From positions 248,521,825 through 248,585,824 of the forward strand of contig OX352774.1 in NCBI GenBank assembly GCA_947095535.1: a stretch of 64,000 bases of DNA, written 5' to 3'. The notes below the pieces were generated by a model. It was not told the origin of the DNA. It saw nothing but the letters and a program-made list of their open reading frames with translations, and ran no database searches. This document shows positions 45,315-56,700 of the stretch, piece by piece. Position 1 is the first letter of the stretch. Each line of letters begins with the position of its first letter. The stretch comes from Poecilobothrus nobilitatus (Eukaryota > Arthropoda > Insecta > Diptera > Dolichopodidae). The position numbers were made by a program, and so were the translations under genes.

Positions 45315-48300
45315 TCTTACTTACTTTCTAAGGAAACAATTAAAATACATTTTAACTATAACAATAAGAAGGAACTTCAGTACTATAATAAATTTATTGA
45401 ATTGATTGGAATTAAAATTCAAATAAATTCAAATAAAATTCTGAAGAAGTTATCAACTGTCAATCTTAATTTTTTTTTTCTTTTCAAAAAAAAAAAACCA
45501 AATGTTAATTTATGTCAAAAAATGATCATTTATTTAACAAAATAAAAAAAAAAAAAACTTATAAAAAACACATCAATTGAAATGATATGTCAATAAATTC
45601 TGACTGATTATCCTATTCACTAGAATTCAACAAATTCATCAATATACATACATATATACTTATATATATGTATAACAAAACCATCTCAAAATTTTAAAAT
45701 AATTGAAACAAACTATATTTGTTTTACACCTGAAACTCAATATTTTCCATATATCCTTTTAAAATATTAATAAAAAAAAAATTAACAATTAAAAAGGACA
45801 AAAAAAAAAAACAGGACATTACTATAAATAATATTAAAAAATTCCTACTAAGTAGCCCATTATTATGATTGATTTATGTTTTATGTCGTGATTTATTCTA
45901 GCGAAATATTTTTTTTTTCTTTCCTTGCTGATTTATAACCATATCTACTCTTAGATTGGACTTAAAAATAAAATGTCTCGAAGGTTAGACATAATAGACT
46001 ATAGAGACAAATCTAACTATATAATAAAAGATCTACTAAAAGGACATTATATTTATATTCTATTACTACTAAAAAAATGTTTTTAATAATTATTGTATAA
46101 ATCTTCTGAATGGAATTGTTGGAGAATTGATTGGCATTGGTTCCCAATCCAATGCAATATAAAAAAAAAACAAAAACTGAATTTCAGTAGAAGACAAGAA
46201 TATAACAAAGTACAATAACTTCCCAAAATAAAAATGTATTTTCCTTTATTTTATTGAATAGGGCAAAAGTACAATTGAACAGTCAGATATAATACTGGAG
46301 GATTGGGAGGTCACCTGCTGTGTAAATTGTTTTTAATTTTTTTGTTTTTTTTTTTTGTTTGGATTACACTTTGGTACATACATTTTAAGAGTTATGACAG
46401 TTGACCTATCGTGAGACCCTTTTATTATTTGTTTTGTTAGGCTTTTGGATTATGATGTATCACTTTAAATTGATATCAGATCATAATTTTTTTTTTTTTT
46501 GTTACAGAAATCAAAAAATCAACATTTAATAATCACAATACAAACCAGAAAATAGAGGAATTCCTTTGAGAAATTCTATAGAATTAATCATAAAATCAAA
46601 AATTTTTTTCCTGTATGCTGATATCGTATATAAATATTTGATCCATATATTATAAGGTTGTGTTTGTTTTAAATGGATTAAATGAAATGTGTTTTAAGTC
46701 AATGATTCATAATATATATTTTGGAACTCAGTTTAAAAATTTAAACACTGTATGTATACTCAATTTATGTAAATTTTGATGAATTCTGATGCATTTTGAT
46801 TTAATTGTATTGGGAATTGTTTTGGAAGTCTCTAGAGTGATTTTCTTTCTAAGATATTTAAGTTATTTTGTGATTCTCTTCTTTATGATTTTAATTTTTT
46901 GTTTTTTTTTTTGCTCCTATTCGTCGTATATTAATTCTCACAGTGATCATCCCGAATGTCAATTCTATTCTATATATATAGACTTTATATATTAAATACT
47001 TCATTTTTCCTTCAAAATTCCTACAGGAATTCAACTCTTGAAAGTGACAGACTATTAAACGGTAAGGAATGACAGGAATTTATCATATGCATTTAATGCA
47101 TGCATTTTAAATATTAAAAAATATTGTTTGTTGTTTTGAATTCTAATATTTGAAATGAGATGGTTAAAAATGTTTCCTTGTATTGTGTATATTAATGTTT
47201 ATAAGGAATAACAAATTCAACTAGTGGTTCTTTGAATATTTGGTTGTTTATGGTCGTTTGGATGACTGGTGGTAGATTTACTTTCAATGACATCAGCTGA
47301 AAAGGTTTGTTGACAGATAATTTTTTTTCCATTTTTGTTTTATTTTTTTTGATATTTTTGCTCCTATGGCTTTGATGTATAATCAATCATCCCGACAAAA
47401 ATAATTTTTTTTAAAAGTCTCATCTATAGTGAAATGTTTATTTTTTTTTTTTTGTAAGAAAGATGATGATGATGATTTGGTAGAAGTAATCTTTCATTTC
47501 TTTTTTAATGTTTGTTTTGATTATTTTTGGTGATATTATTAAATGTTTCTTGTAAAGGATTCTTCAATTACAACACAATCATAGTCTTAAAAAAAAAAAA
47601 CCTTAAGTAAATATTAAAAATTCCAGAAAAAAATGACATTATACGATGATTGAACAGGAAAGGAAAAGATCCTGTTCCAGATTTGAATTATAAAAAAAAA
47701 CACAAAAAAAAAAAATTTTTTTTTTTAATTTTCTTTGGAAATATTTATTGTTTTTATTGGTGGTGGGATTTGTTTGACATTTTGTTGTCTTACATTTTGT
47801 TTATTTAATTTTTGAAAATGATAATCGAAATATTTATTTATTAAATAAAAAATAACTTGTGAAACATTTTTTTCTTGTTGATAAAAAATAAAAAAAAAAA
47901 TTAATTAAAAAACTTTTATAAATTTTAAAAAAGAAAAAAATAAGGTTTGAATATTCCGATCGATGTACGTAACAAAATAGTATATTTTGATAGATACTCT
48001 GTATCGGCTGAAAATGCTATTATATCATCGATTATGGGAGAAAAATTAAAGAGTTTAAGTTTAAAATAAAAATATTTGTTAAGTTAAGAACAGGTAAAAA
48101 TCGAGAAGGAAGTTAAATAATATAATATATTGAAAAGAAGCAATTCTATACTCGTTAGGAAAATAATTCGGTTAGGAACGTCGGACAATGCTTATAATCA
48201 AAAAAAAAACCCTTTAAAAGTATATGTTATAAGGATTCCATCGAAATCCTCTTTTTTAATAAACTTAAAGAATAATTGGCGTTTCTCACATTGAGGTTTC

Positions 48301-48780
48301 ACATTATAAAACTAAAAAAACTACAAATAAACCTTTTACAACCGAACGATATTCTCAAAATTTGTCAACTAAAGACTATTAAAACTGTAGTTGTTAAGTT
48401 AAAATTAAGTGAAAAAAAAAGACATTAAAAATTATTCTACAATTATAATTGGTAGCTAGTTTGTATAGCTGGTTTGTGTAGAAAATTGTGAAAATGACGA
48501 GATATTATCTTCTATTTTAAGCAAATCATGTATAAGCAAAAAGTTCCATTAACGCAAGAGCCTATGTTTTAAGAGCTTTGTAAATTAAAAAAATCATTTC
48601 GTATAACTAAAAGAATTAACTTATATTTAAATTAACTTATGTTACAACCTCTCGCAAAACTTTAATTTTATATTTAAAGCATTTAAGAGAAGATATGAAG
48701 ATAAAAAATTTTGCTATGAATTCTTTTTTACATAACGGTAAATTTAAATAATGAATTACGACAAAATACAAAAGCTAGAT
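45315..48780. other. AT-rich DNA, nothing recognised
   Basis: Homopolymer-rich, with a short GAT tract near 47462. Small ORFs at 46789 (plus) and 47192 (minus) have no recognisable features. Confidence 0.5.
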
Positions 48781-48986
48781 GTATGAGAGGTCTCGGGTTC
48801 GATTCCCGGCTGGGTACAATAATTATAATATGAAAAAAAAAAATATTCATATATCGCAATATATATATATACCTTATATATCATAATATCTCGTTACACC
48901 CCACATTCCTACCAGGAAACAGGGGTTATAGCTACCTGGCACATTTATGTACCACGGTACCTGGATATAAATAAATAAATAAAAAA
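48781..48986 (+). mobile_element. SINE family B with partial tRNA head
   Basis: A perfect B box and T arm (TCTCGGGTTCGATTCCCGGC) opens the element at 48791; the A-box half is absent or unrecognisable. An AT-rich spacer follows, then a conserved tail domain (48894-48963, CAGGGGTTATAGCTACCTGG and GTACCACGGTACC) and a (AAAT)n/poly-A end. Imperfect 11-bp flanking repeats (AAAAGCTAGAT before, AAAAGCTATAT after) look like a target-site duplication. The tail domain recurs on the minus strand at 52.75 kb. The short minus-strand ORF 48874-49062 is the antisense of this repeat. Confidence 0.8.
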
Positions 48987-48997
48987 AAAAGCTATAT

Positions 48998-51900
48998 ATT
49001 GATTTTATAAATCTTAGAGAATTTCTTCTTACCGAAAATAGAATTTCAAAGTAATCAAACAAAATCTAAAAACATAATATCAGATAATATAAAAATGGCG
49101 CCAATTTCATGAGTATACAAAAAATAAAATAAGAATTCACTTTATTTCTAAATCCAAAAATTAATTCCTTTTTTCTAAAAAAAAAAAATCTGTTCAAGTA
49201 TCTAAATTTTAAAACTTCAATACAATAGAAATTAACTTTATCAGCGTGAAAATATCTATAAGATTAAGTATGTATTTATAATATACATATATATAATTCT
49301 TTGAAGGTGCAAAAATGAATCAAGCTGAAATTTTATATAACAATTCAAGAAAAAGAAAAAAAAAACCATTCTTTTTTTAAAATCTTATAAAATTGAAACC
49401 AAAAAACAAGACCACAAATTCCACCAATTATACATCCAAAAGAGTATCTATAGATACCAAATATTAATTATATATATATATATATATATATACATGTACA
49501 AGAAAAAAAAAATTAAAATCTATTATTTAAAATTATAACAAAAGAAAATCCTTTTAAAAGGATAATACAATAAGTACACCCTCAAATCCATATCAATCTA
49601 GGAGCTCTTTTTACATCATCAGTTTCTTTAATTCTTTAGTTCTTGCTCTTCAGTTTCTATATTTTATATTTATTAAATACAAAACAATAAATGATAATAT
49701 GAGATTAGGCTTATTCAAACTCCTACTTTTTCTTTTTTTTTCATCGTCTTAAGGCTAAATATTGCGCATTCAAAATTGGAGATATCAGATTACGATAATA
49801 TAAAATTTAATTTCAGTTAGACAAACTAATCTTTTAAGGATACATCAAATATTATGCACTTATCTTATTAAAGAACCATATTACATAATTTTTTAACGAA
49901 TATATAATAAAAGAATAGAAAAAGGATTCAGTTTGCAGTATGTAATAAAAAGAAAAGGAGGTATAAATTTATATTTTCACAACTATATTTGAAATTTATG
50001 ATTAGAAACAATAGTGTAGGAGTGCAAAATATTAACAAAATATTGATAAATGCTCTCTTTCATAAAAAAAAAAAAATAATAAAAAAAACTGATTTGATCA
50101 TTGAAAAAATGCTGAATAAAAGAAAATATATTGTTGTTATTTTTGAAATGTATCAGTTTTCTTGATCATTTTTAAAAATAAAAGTTGTAGAACCCTTTTA
50201 CATCACTGCTTTCTTTCTAATAAGAGAAGAAAGGATAACAAACAAATACATCTGCAATATATAGTTTAAGAGCCGTTTTAAATCATTTTTTTTTTTTGGT
50301 TAAATGAACATTTTTAGGTAATTATGAGATAATTAATTTTAAAATTTAAAAATTTCCTAAAATTCTATAATTTCCTAAATTTCTAAAATTATAGTTAAAT
50401 ATCAATTTTTTTAATGAAATCAATCTTTTTTTCTTTTTATACAGGTCTGTTTTCTTAATTTCCAGATGCAGAAGATGAAAAAGGAAATTTAATAACTGCC
50501 ACATCTTTTATATATTTATACCATGTATCTATTATTATCATGAAATCTTCTTACATATCGTTTTTTTACTTGTGCCGATTTTAAAACTTTGCAATTAATG
50601 TCGAAAGATGTTCCTTTTAAGTGAAACATAAAAAGCTTAAATTTTTTTTCTATTATTTAATTTTTATTCTATATCCAAACACTAAATATATTAAATTAGT
50701 TCTAATTTTATTAATTCACTATATTTGTGACTTACTGCAACTTACATACACCCACTAACTTAATCTATATACAATATATTACATAAGTTGAATGCTGTAT
50801 CTAATAAACGCTTTTGTTACGCTTTCTTAACACAGTCTAATACAAAAGAGTATTCACAATGAAATTGTAATTTGTAAAATATACTTACCTATACATATAT
50901 ACTTATTTAACAAAAATTACTTCTCTTGATCTTTTATTTTGGTACTATATTCAATTATTTGACATTTTAATGCTTAAAAAAAGCGAAGAAAAGTTAAAAG
51001 TTGAACAACATTTTTCATGACTACGTCACGACAGCATTTATTGTGGACACATTCATACAATTTAATGCATTTACCTCTATTTTGACACTTCGATGCGTAT
51101 AGAAAACATAACGAGAGCGTGTATTATAAATTCAAAATAGGAACTCCATTTTGTATCAATAATTCTAAGTCTTTTTCATTTTTAATTTTTTTGTTTTTCC
51201 TTTTTTTTGCTTTGACATTTCATTAAATCACTAGCATTTTATTCACAACTTTATTCACAGTTTTCATATTTTTAAATTTGATTCAAGTTCTTATTTAAAA
51301 TTCACTAAAATAGGTACGTTATTCCCCTATGCATTATGAAATTCTAACAATTTTTTTTTATTATTTTGTTCTTCATTTAAATAATGTACTTAATTTTATT
51401 CTTAAGTACGTGTAGTTATAGGTTCTTTAAAAAAAAAAAATCTTTAGTTAATTCACGATAATTTCTGCAAATTTAATTTTTAAAATCGAAATTCACTTAA
51501 TAATTGCAACTCAAAAATTGAAAAAAATTGTTTTTTCTGCAAAATTTTCAAAAGAGTTATTTAAGGGTTTTTAACTTTAAAGCCCTTCAAAAATTAAAAT
51601 TTTTCTTACACATAAAATTAAGAAAATTTTAACTTTTCAAATTGTTTCAAAAAACAAAAAGAAACAAAACATTACCAACACTATAAATTTGTTAAGGGGT
51701 AATTTTATATAACATAAGTTGCCATTAAATTTCATTTTGAATATCCCTTGTAATTTTTTGTTTTTTTTTTTTTTGTTTTGCCACAAAACTGCCATTAAAC
51801 TTTTCTAATCCCTTCATTTTAATTCCAATTTTCAGGATAAATTAAGATTTCTTTTAAAAATTTGTATGCATTTGGTTTGTACATTCCACACGTCAATCTT

Positions 51901-52734
51901 TTCATATTTTCATCTCTAAGGATTTTTTTTTTTTTTTTAAATTAAATCTCATTTGTGTCCTTGATAATTTTTGGTGGTAGTTAATATAAAAAAAAAGGAT
52001 TTACAAAAATATTTTACTTATTGCTATAAATATACTTTCGAACAAAAGCAAAAAAAAAGAAAAAACACAAATTGAATTTTGAAATTTCGTTTTAATTGCA
52101 ACATAAGTTGGTAACAATTCAATGAGTATAGTGACGTTTAAATAATGTTACCAATGAGGTTGATTTGATTTGAATAGTTTTTATTTTTGATGTTATTGTT
52201 GTTGTTGTTGCTGTTGATTAAAAGTTAACATTTATTTAAAAATTTTCAAAAATATGTCTAAATATATATATATATATGCTACATATATATATATTACTGG
52301 TAACGGTATACTTAACATGAAAACAAAAGATTTGAATTGAATTTAAGTCAAGTTAAGTCAAGCATATGGCTTGATGTAATATATGTTAAGTTTTTTTTTT
52401 TTTTTATTGTTTTCTTGAAACTCTATGAAATTATTTATTTTTAACTGGTCTGGATTGAAAGATGCTTATCTCAGTTTATAAAATTAGTTGCTTTTTTTTT
52501 TTTTACTTTTAAAACTAACTTTTAAATATATTGAAAATTATATTTTTATTGGTAAGAATTTGATTTATTAAAAATGAGGGTTAAAAATATTAACGATGAC
52601 TTTTCGATTTTATTATTTTTGTTTTGTAAACTACATATATTATATACAAAAATAAAAATATTGTACTGGATAATTATAATTGGATGAAACTAATATTATA
52701 ATCATAGTATGAGATTAGTTAATATCATTACGAT
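48998..52734. other. AT-rich DNA, nothing recognised
   Basis: No gene supported. Includes a TA microsatellite (49469-49492) and a short GTT tract near 52190-52215. Confidence 0.55.
49469..49492. repeat. (TA)n microsatellite
   Basis: Twelve uninterrupted TA units. Confidence 0.85.
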
Positions 52735-52831
52735 ATTTTATTTACTTATTTATACAGAGGTACCGTGATACATAAATGTACCATAGGTAGCTATAACCCC
52801 TGTTTCCTGGTAGAAATGTAGGGTGTTTTTT
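52735..52831 (-). mobile_element. SINE/LINE family B tail domain, second copy
   Basis: On the minus strand it reads CACCCTACATTTCTACCAGG, AAACAGGGGTTATAGCTACC, GTACATTTATGTATCACGG, TACC, then an (AAAT)-type tail. It matches the last 95 bases of the element at 48.8 kb at roughly 85-90% by eye. The tRNA head is not visible here, so this is either a truncated SINE or the 3' end of the partner LINE. Confidence 0.8.
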
Positions 52832-52899
52832 ACAATAGAAAAAAAATGAATAGGTACATAAATTAAAATTCTAGCAAATTCAAAGCCCTGAAAAATCGT

Positions 52900-53127
52900 T
52901 CACTTTTTTGCCACCAGGCTGTGTATTTTGCTGTGTTTACCACAGCTATGAGTACTGGCATATTTTGACATTTGATTCTTCTGTTTATTGGCTTTGCTGG
53001 TGGTTCCAGTATCGCAACTTCTAATTATAATTCGTTTTTTTTTCTTTTCTTCTTTTTTGATTTTGTTTCGTGTTTGATTGCGATGTATATACTTTTGCTC
53101 TTGTTGTTTGAATGCAACCTTGGGCCT
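52900..53127 (-). other. unidentified open frame (76 codons, no early ATG)
   Basis: Between a TAG at 53128-53130 and a TGA at 52900-52902 one minus-strand frame stays open. It reads a Gln/Lys/Arg-rich first half and then RSCDTGTTSKANKQKNQMSK and a Cys/His/Ser/Lys-rich end. No family recognised. It lies between two minus-strand retroelement pieces (52.75 and 53.3 kb), so it may be part of a mobile element, an exon, or chance. Confidence 0.2.
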
Positions 53128-53327
53128 CTAACTATTTGATTGCACCCTTGTTTGAAATTTGGAGTCTTGTTAAACTTATCGAAGTGTTCTTATAATTATA
53201 CTTAGATGTACCGTATTTATTTTTTCAACGATATTGGTTGTATTTATTTTATATTATATATAAATAAAATTATTCAGAAATAGTTTTTAGAAAAAGTATT
53301 TAAAATTGTAAGGATAGCTGAGAACTG

Positions 53328-53765
53328 TTTTTTTTTTTCTTCGTTAACTTCCTTGGAGAGCATCGAGCTTCCACATAACTTCTCCATTGTACTCTGTTTT
53401 GAACCATTTTTACTTTTGCCCATGTTTTACCGCTTTCTTCAATTTGTTTAGATATAGTTCATCTTCAGGACATACGTGATTTACCTATTTTGCTTTTTCC
53501 TTATAGGCCTCACTTTAATGCTTGACGAGTTATAGTGTTCGATACTCTACCAAGGGTGTGTCCCACCTTCTTTCTTTTCCTCTTCTTTAGTTGAAGAGTT
53601 GTGGGTTCTTGCTTCGTGACCTACCTGAGACTTATATTAGAAATTCGCCTAAGTCAGAAGATCTTGGTTCTTAGGCAGTTGTCCAAAAATGTTTGAAGTT
53701 GGTATTTGTCTGCTTTACGAAGATAATTGCATTTGGCAATCCTAATTTTGTTTATATTTTTTTTT
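53328..53765 (-). mobile_element. second LINE 3' fragment, 5'-truncated and decayed
   Basis: On the minus strand one frame, almost without frameshifts, gives YQLQTFLDNCLRTKIF, then TGA where Trp is expected, RRISN, KQEPTTLQLKKRKRKKVGHT, SNTITRQALK, TGA, a Gly/Lys/Ser-rich stretch, TGA-R-TGA at the expected TWRR site, then SGKTWAKVKMVQNRVQWRSY and VEARCSPRK. This is the same C-terminal tail as the LINE at 31.3 kb, but with clearly different residues, so another subfamily. A poly-A tail (53328-53339 as T on plus) closes it. The catalytic RT motifs lie upstream and are lost. Confidence 0.83.
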
Positions 53766-56700
53766 AAAGGGGAAGCGTAATTTTTTAAGGTCGTAAAAAA
53801 TTTTAGCTTACAACAATACCCTAACTGTTTAGAGTGAATATTCTATCATGGTTACGCAACATATTTATATTTATTCAGAGTGAAAATAATAAGATTTTAA
53901 GGGTTGGGTTGAATTGAAAGTTAAAAATAAAGTTATTGCTCTTTTTATAATTTTTGTTTTATCATTTAACACAGAAAACACAAAATATGTCTGTTCTTGA
54001 ATCATTAATTTCATTCAACATATTTCTTTCAACAAAAGTATTGCTATATTTCAAATTCCTGTTTTGAATAGGCCTAATTATATATAACTTAAATTCTTAA
54101 GCTATACAAAAGAAATTTACAAAAGTTTTTCTAGTATTTAAAAGAAACAGTTACAATATTAAAAACTTTAGAATTTAGGTTATACGCACAGAAGATAGTT
54201 GAGTATAATGGATGCAATTGGAAATACCATTTGAAATAAAATGATGAAGAGATGAGTTTCGGATTTTTTTAAAAAATATTTCTTAACTCTTATAAACAGT
54301 AGGTTTTAAAAAACGAAAGTTTAATTAATTTTAGAATGTCCTAATTTTTGATCTTTTATGACTACAGAAAAATTTTTGATTTATAAAAAAATCATTTTCA
54401 AATTAATATAAAGCAATTATTAATGGACGCATATAAAGCGCGTATATCCACATATAATTCGTAATTTTCTATAATTGAAGGTTCAATTTCTGTGAAATTT
54501 GAATATTTTACTATTAGTTTTATACAAGGAAAACAATTATATATATTATATACAAAATTCGCCTAAAGGTGATTTTTTTTTACATTGAAATAAAAGTTAT
54601 ATAATAGTTATTTTTTAATAATAGAACAGTAGGTTTAAAACATTGTTATGTAAACATTTTTCATATAAAGCACGTGCTGTGTTTCACTTTCATAAACAAC
54701 ATCATTTATAACCTCATAAAATAATAATGAAAGAGTAAATAGTTTTGCTAGAAATATTATGTGGGAACTTAAGATTTTTTATTAATTATGTTCAAATTTC
54801 ATTTCCCCTTGAACATTTTTGACAGTGTATATATATAGAGGTTTCAAAATATAAACCTAAAATTTAATAAAGTTAAATATTTAAATTTAAGTTATTTTAT
54901 AATTTTTTTAAATTTTTTCTATTTAGTTTTAAATTTTTATTTATAGATTTCCTTAATAATATAAAAATATTTTGATAAAACCGTAATCCATCTAAGGTTT
55001 TTAAATCGTAGCATCTAACAGTATTACGTTCCAAACATTTTAAAGGAATTTTTATAGGCTGGTTCAACATTTTGTTATATAAAATTTTTAGTATAAGATT
55101 TATTTGCGTTCTTTTGAAGTTTTGAGATTTATTCAGTTCATGGTATGTACTTGATGACAAAACTTCTCTCTAACTCTTGACTAAGCTTAGAATAGTACTA
55201 AATTTTAAAGACATTATATAATTTTGAGCGTTTTAAAGCCTTTTACAGATTTAGTCTTATTTAGTTTCCTGGTTTAAAACTATGTTCCAAATGTGTACCT
55301 CCCAAATATTCCGTCAATCGTCAATTGCCAAAAACTAAAAAAAAAAAAATCTTTCGATCCTCAAAAAGCTGTCTATAAAAATTGTATTTCATAAAAAAAA
55401 AGACGGATATAAAATTTAATATTTCACAGCATTATACAAAAAAAAAAACAAAAAAAATCACTTCCTTGACCAAAAATCAAATCAGGACAATACAAAAAAA
55501 AAAAACACATAAAAAAGCGTTATAAAAACAATCATGTCCGTTTCACACAGTAGATGTAAATAAATTACACGCATAAAAAAACTTTTTATTATACCATCCA
55601 TACACTTCCCATAATTAAACTCCAAAAAAACATGAAAACAAAAAATACAAATTCTCTAAAAAGTTCTCAATTACTGTTTTATGACGCCAAGACAAGAAAG
55701 TGTGATGATGCACTTTTGTGTGTGACGATTATTAAATTTCGATTGTCACTTTTTTTTTATATTCCTAATTAATTTTTTTTTTATATTATTTATTTATTTT
55801 TTTTTTATCTTTTACTCTTTCTTCTAAATTATAATTGAATAATTTCACGAATATTTTTTTTTTTTGTTTTGGTTTTTATGCCTGCTTGCCAATATATAAA
55901 TGCGTGAAATGCATTTTCTTTTGTGGCTTCCAATAAAAAAAGAGAAAACAAAATTTGGGACTCATATTCATAATGTTTCTTCCGGTGATCAAATTTCACA
56001 TGCAAAAAAAAAAAAATATTTATATTTTTTTTTATGTTAATTGAGGACAACGCGTTTTTTTTCATAATTATCACTTTTCTTCAATTAAAAAAAGTTTTAT
56101 TTATTTTTTTTCTTTTGTAGATGGACATTTTTTTTTTTTTTGTGTTAAGTTAACTGTTTTGTTACTGAAGTTAAGATTAATATAGCTGTTGTAAAAATAA
56201 ATTATGTGTTCAAAACGTTATGTGAAAATGTAATAAACTTCCTAAGGAATAGAAAATAATTGCATATAAAATTCATCATATAAATTTTTTCTTAATTTTT
56301 TCTATATAATACAACCAAAGCGAACCACTCTAAATAGAAGTTCTTTGAAGACAATGACAGTTCTAAATTAAAGGTTAGTGCTTCAATATATGCAACTCAT
56401 AAATATTCAAATATAGTCAGAAAATATTATGCTGCTGTGAAGAGACTTTTGTAAACAGTTATTTTTTTTTTGTTAAATAAAAGAAATTTGATTGAGTATC
56501 AAAAATAAATTATAAGGCTGAAAGGGGTTAAAAATTTTTTCATTCACATTATAATTCAAAATTATTTATTTATTTAAATATTATTCAAAACTTTTTACTT
56601 TTTTTTCAGTTAGAAACATTTATTGGGCGCGAATTAATGTCTAGACTTATATAACAGGATAATATCAATTATTTTCAAGTATAGCATTACGGGCCAAAAA

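Noticed and set aside
48791..48812. Functional tRNA gene with a perfect B box
   Set aside because: Only the T-arm half is present; D-arm and anticodon arm are missing and the sequence continues into a repeated SINE tail.
53328..53765. UGA read as Trp (altered genetic code)
   Set aside because: The conserved synthetase exon uses TGG for Trp and ends with TGA at the expected C-terminus, so TGA in the LINE relics is best explained by decay.
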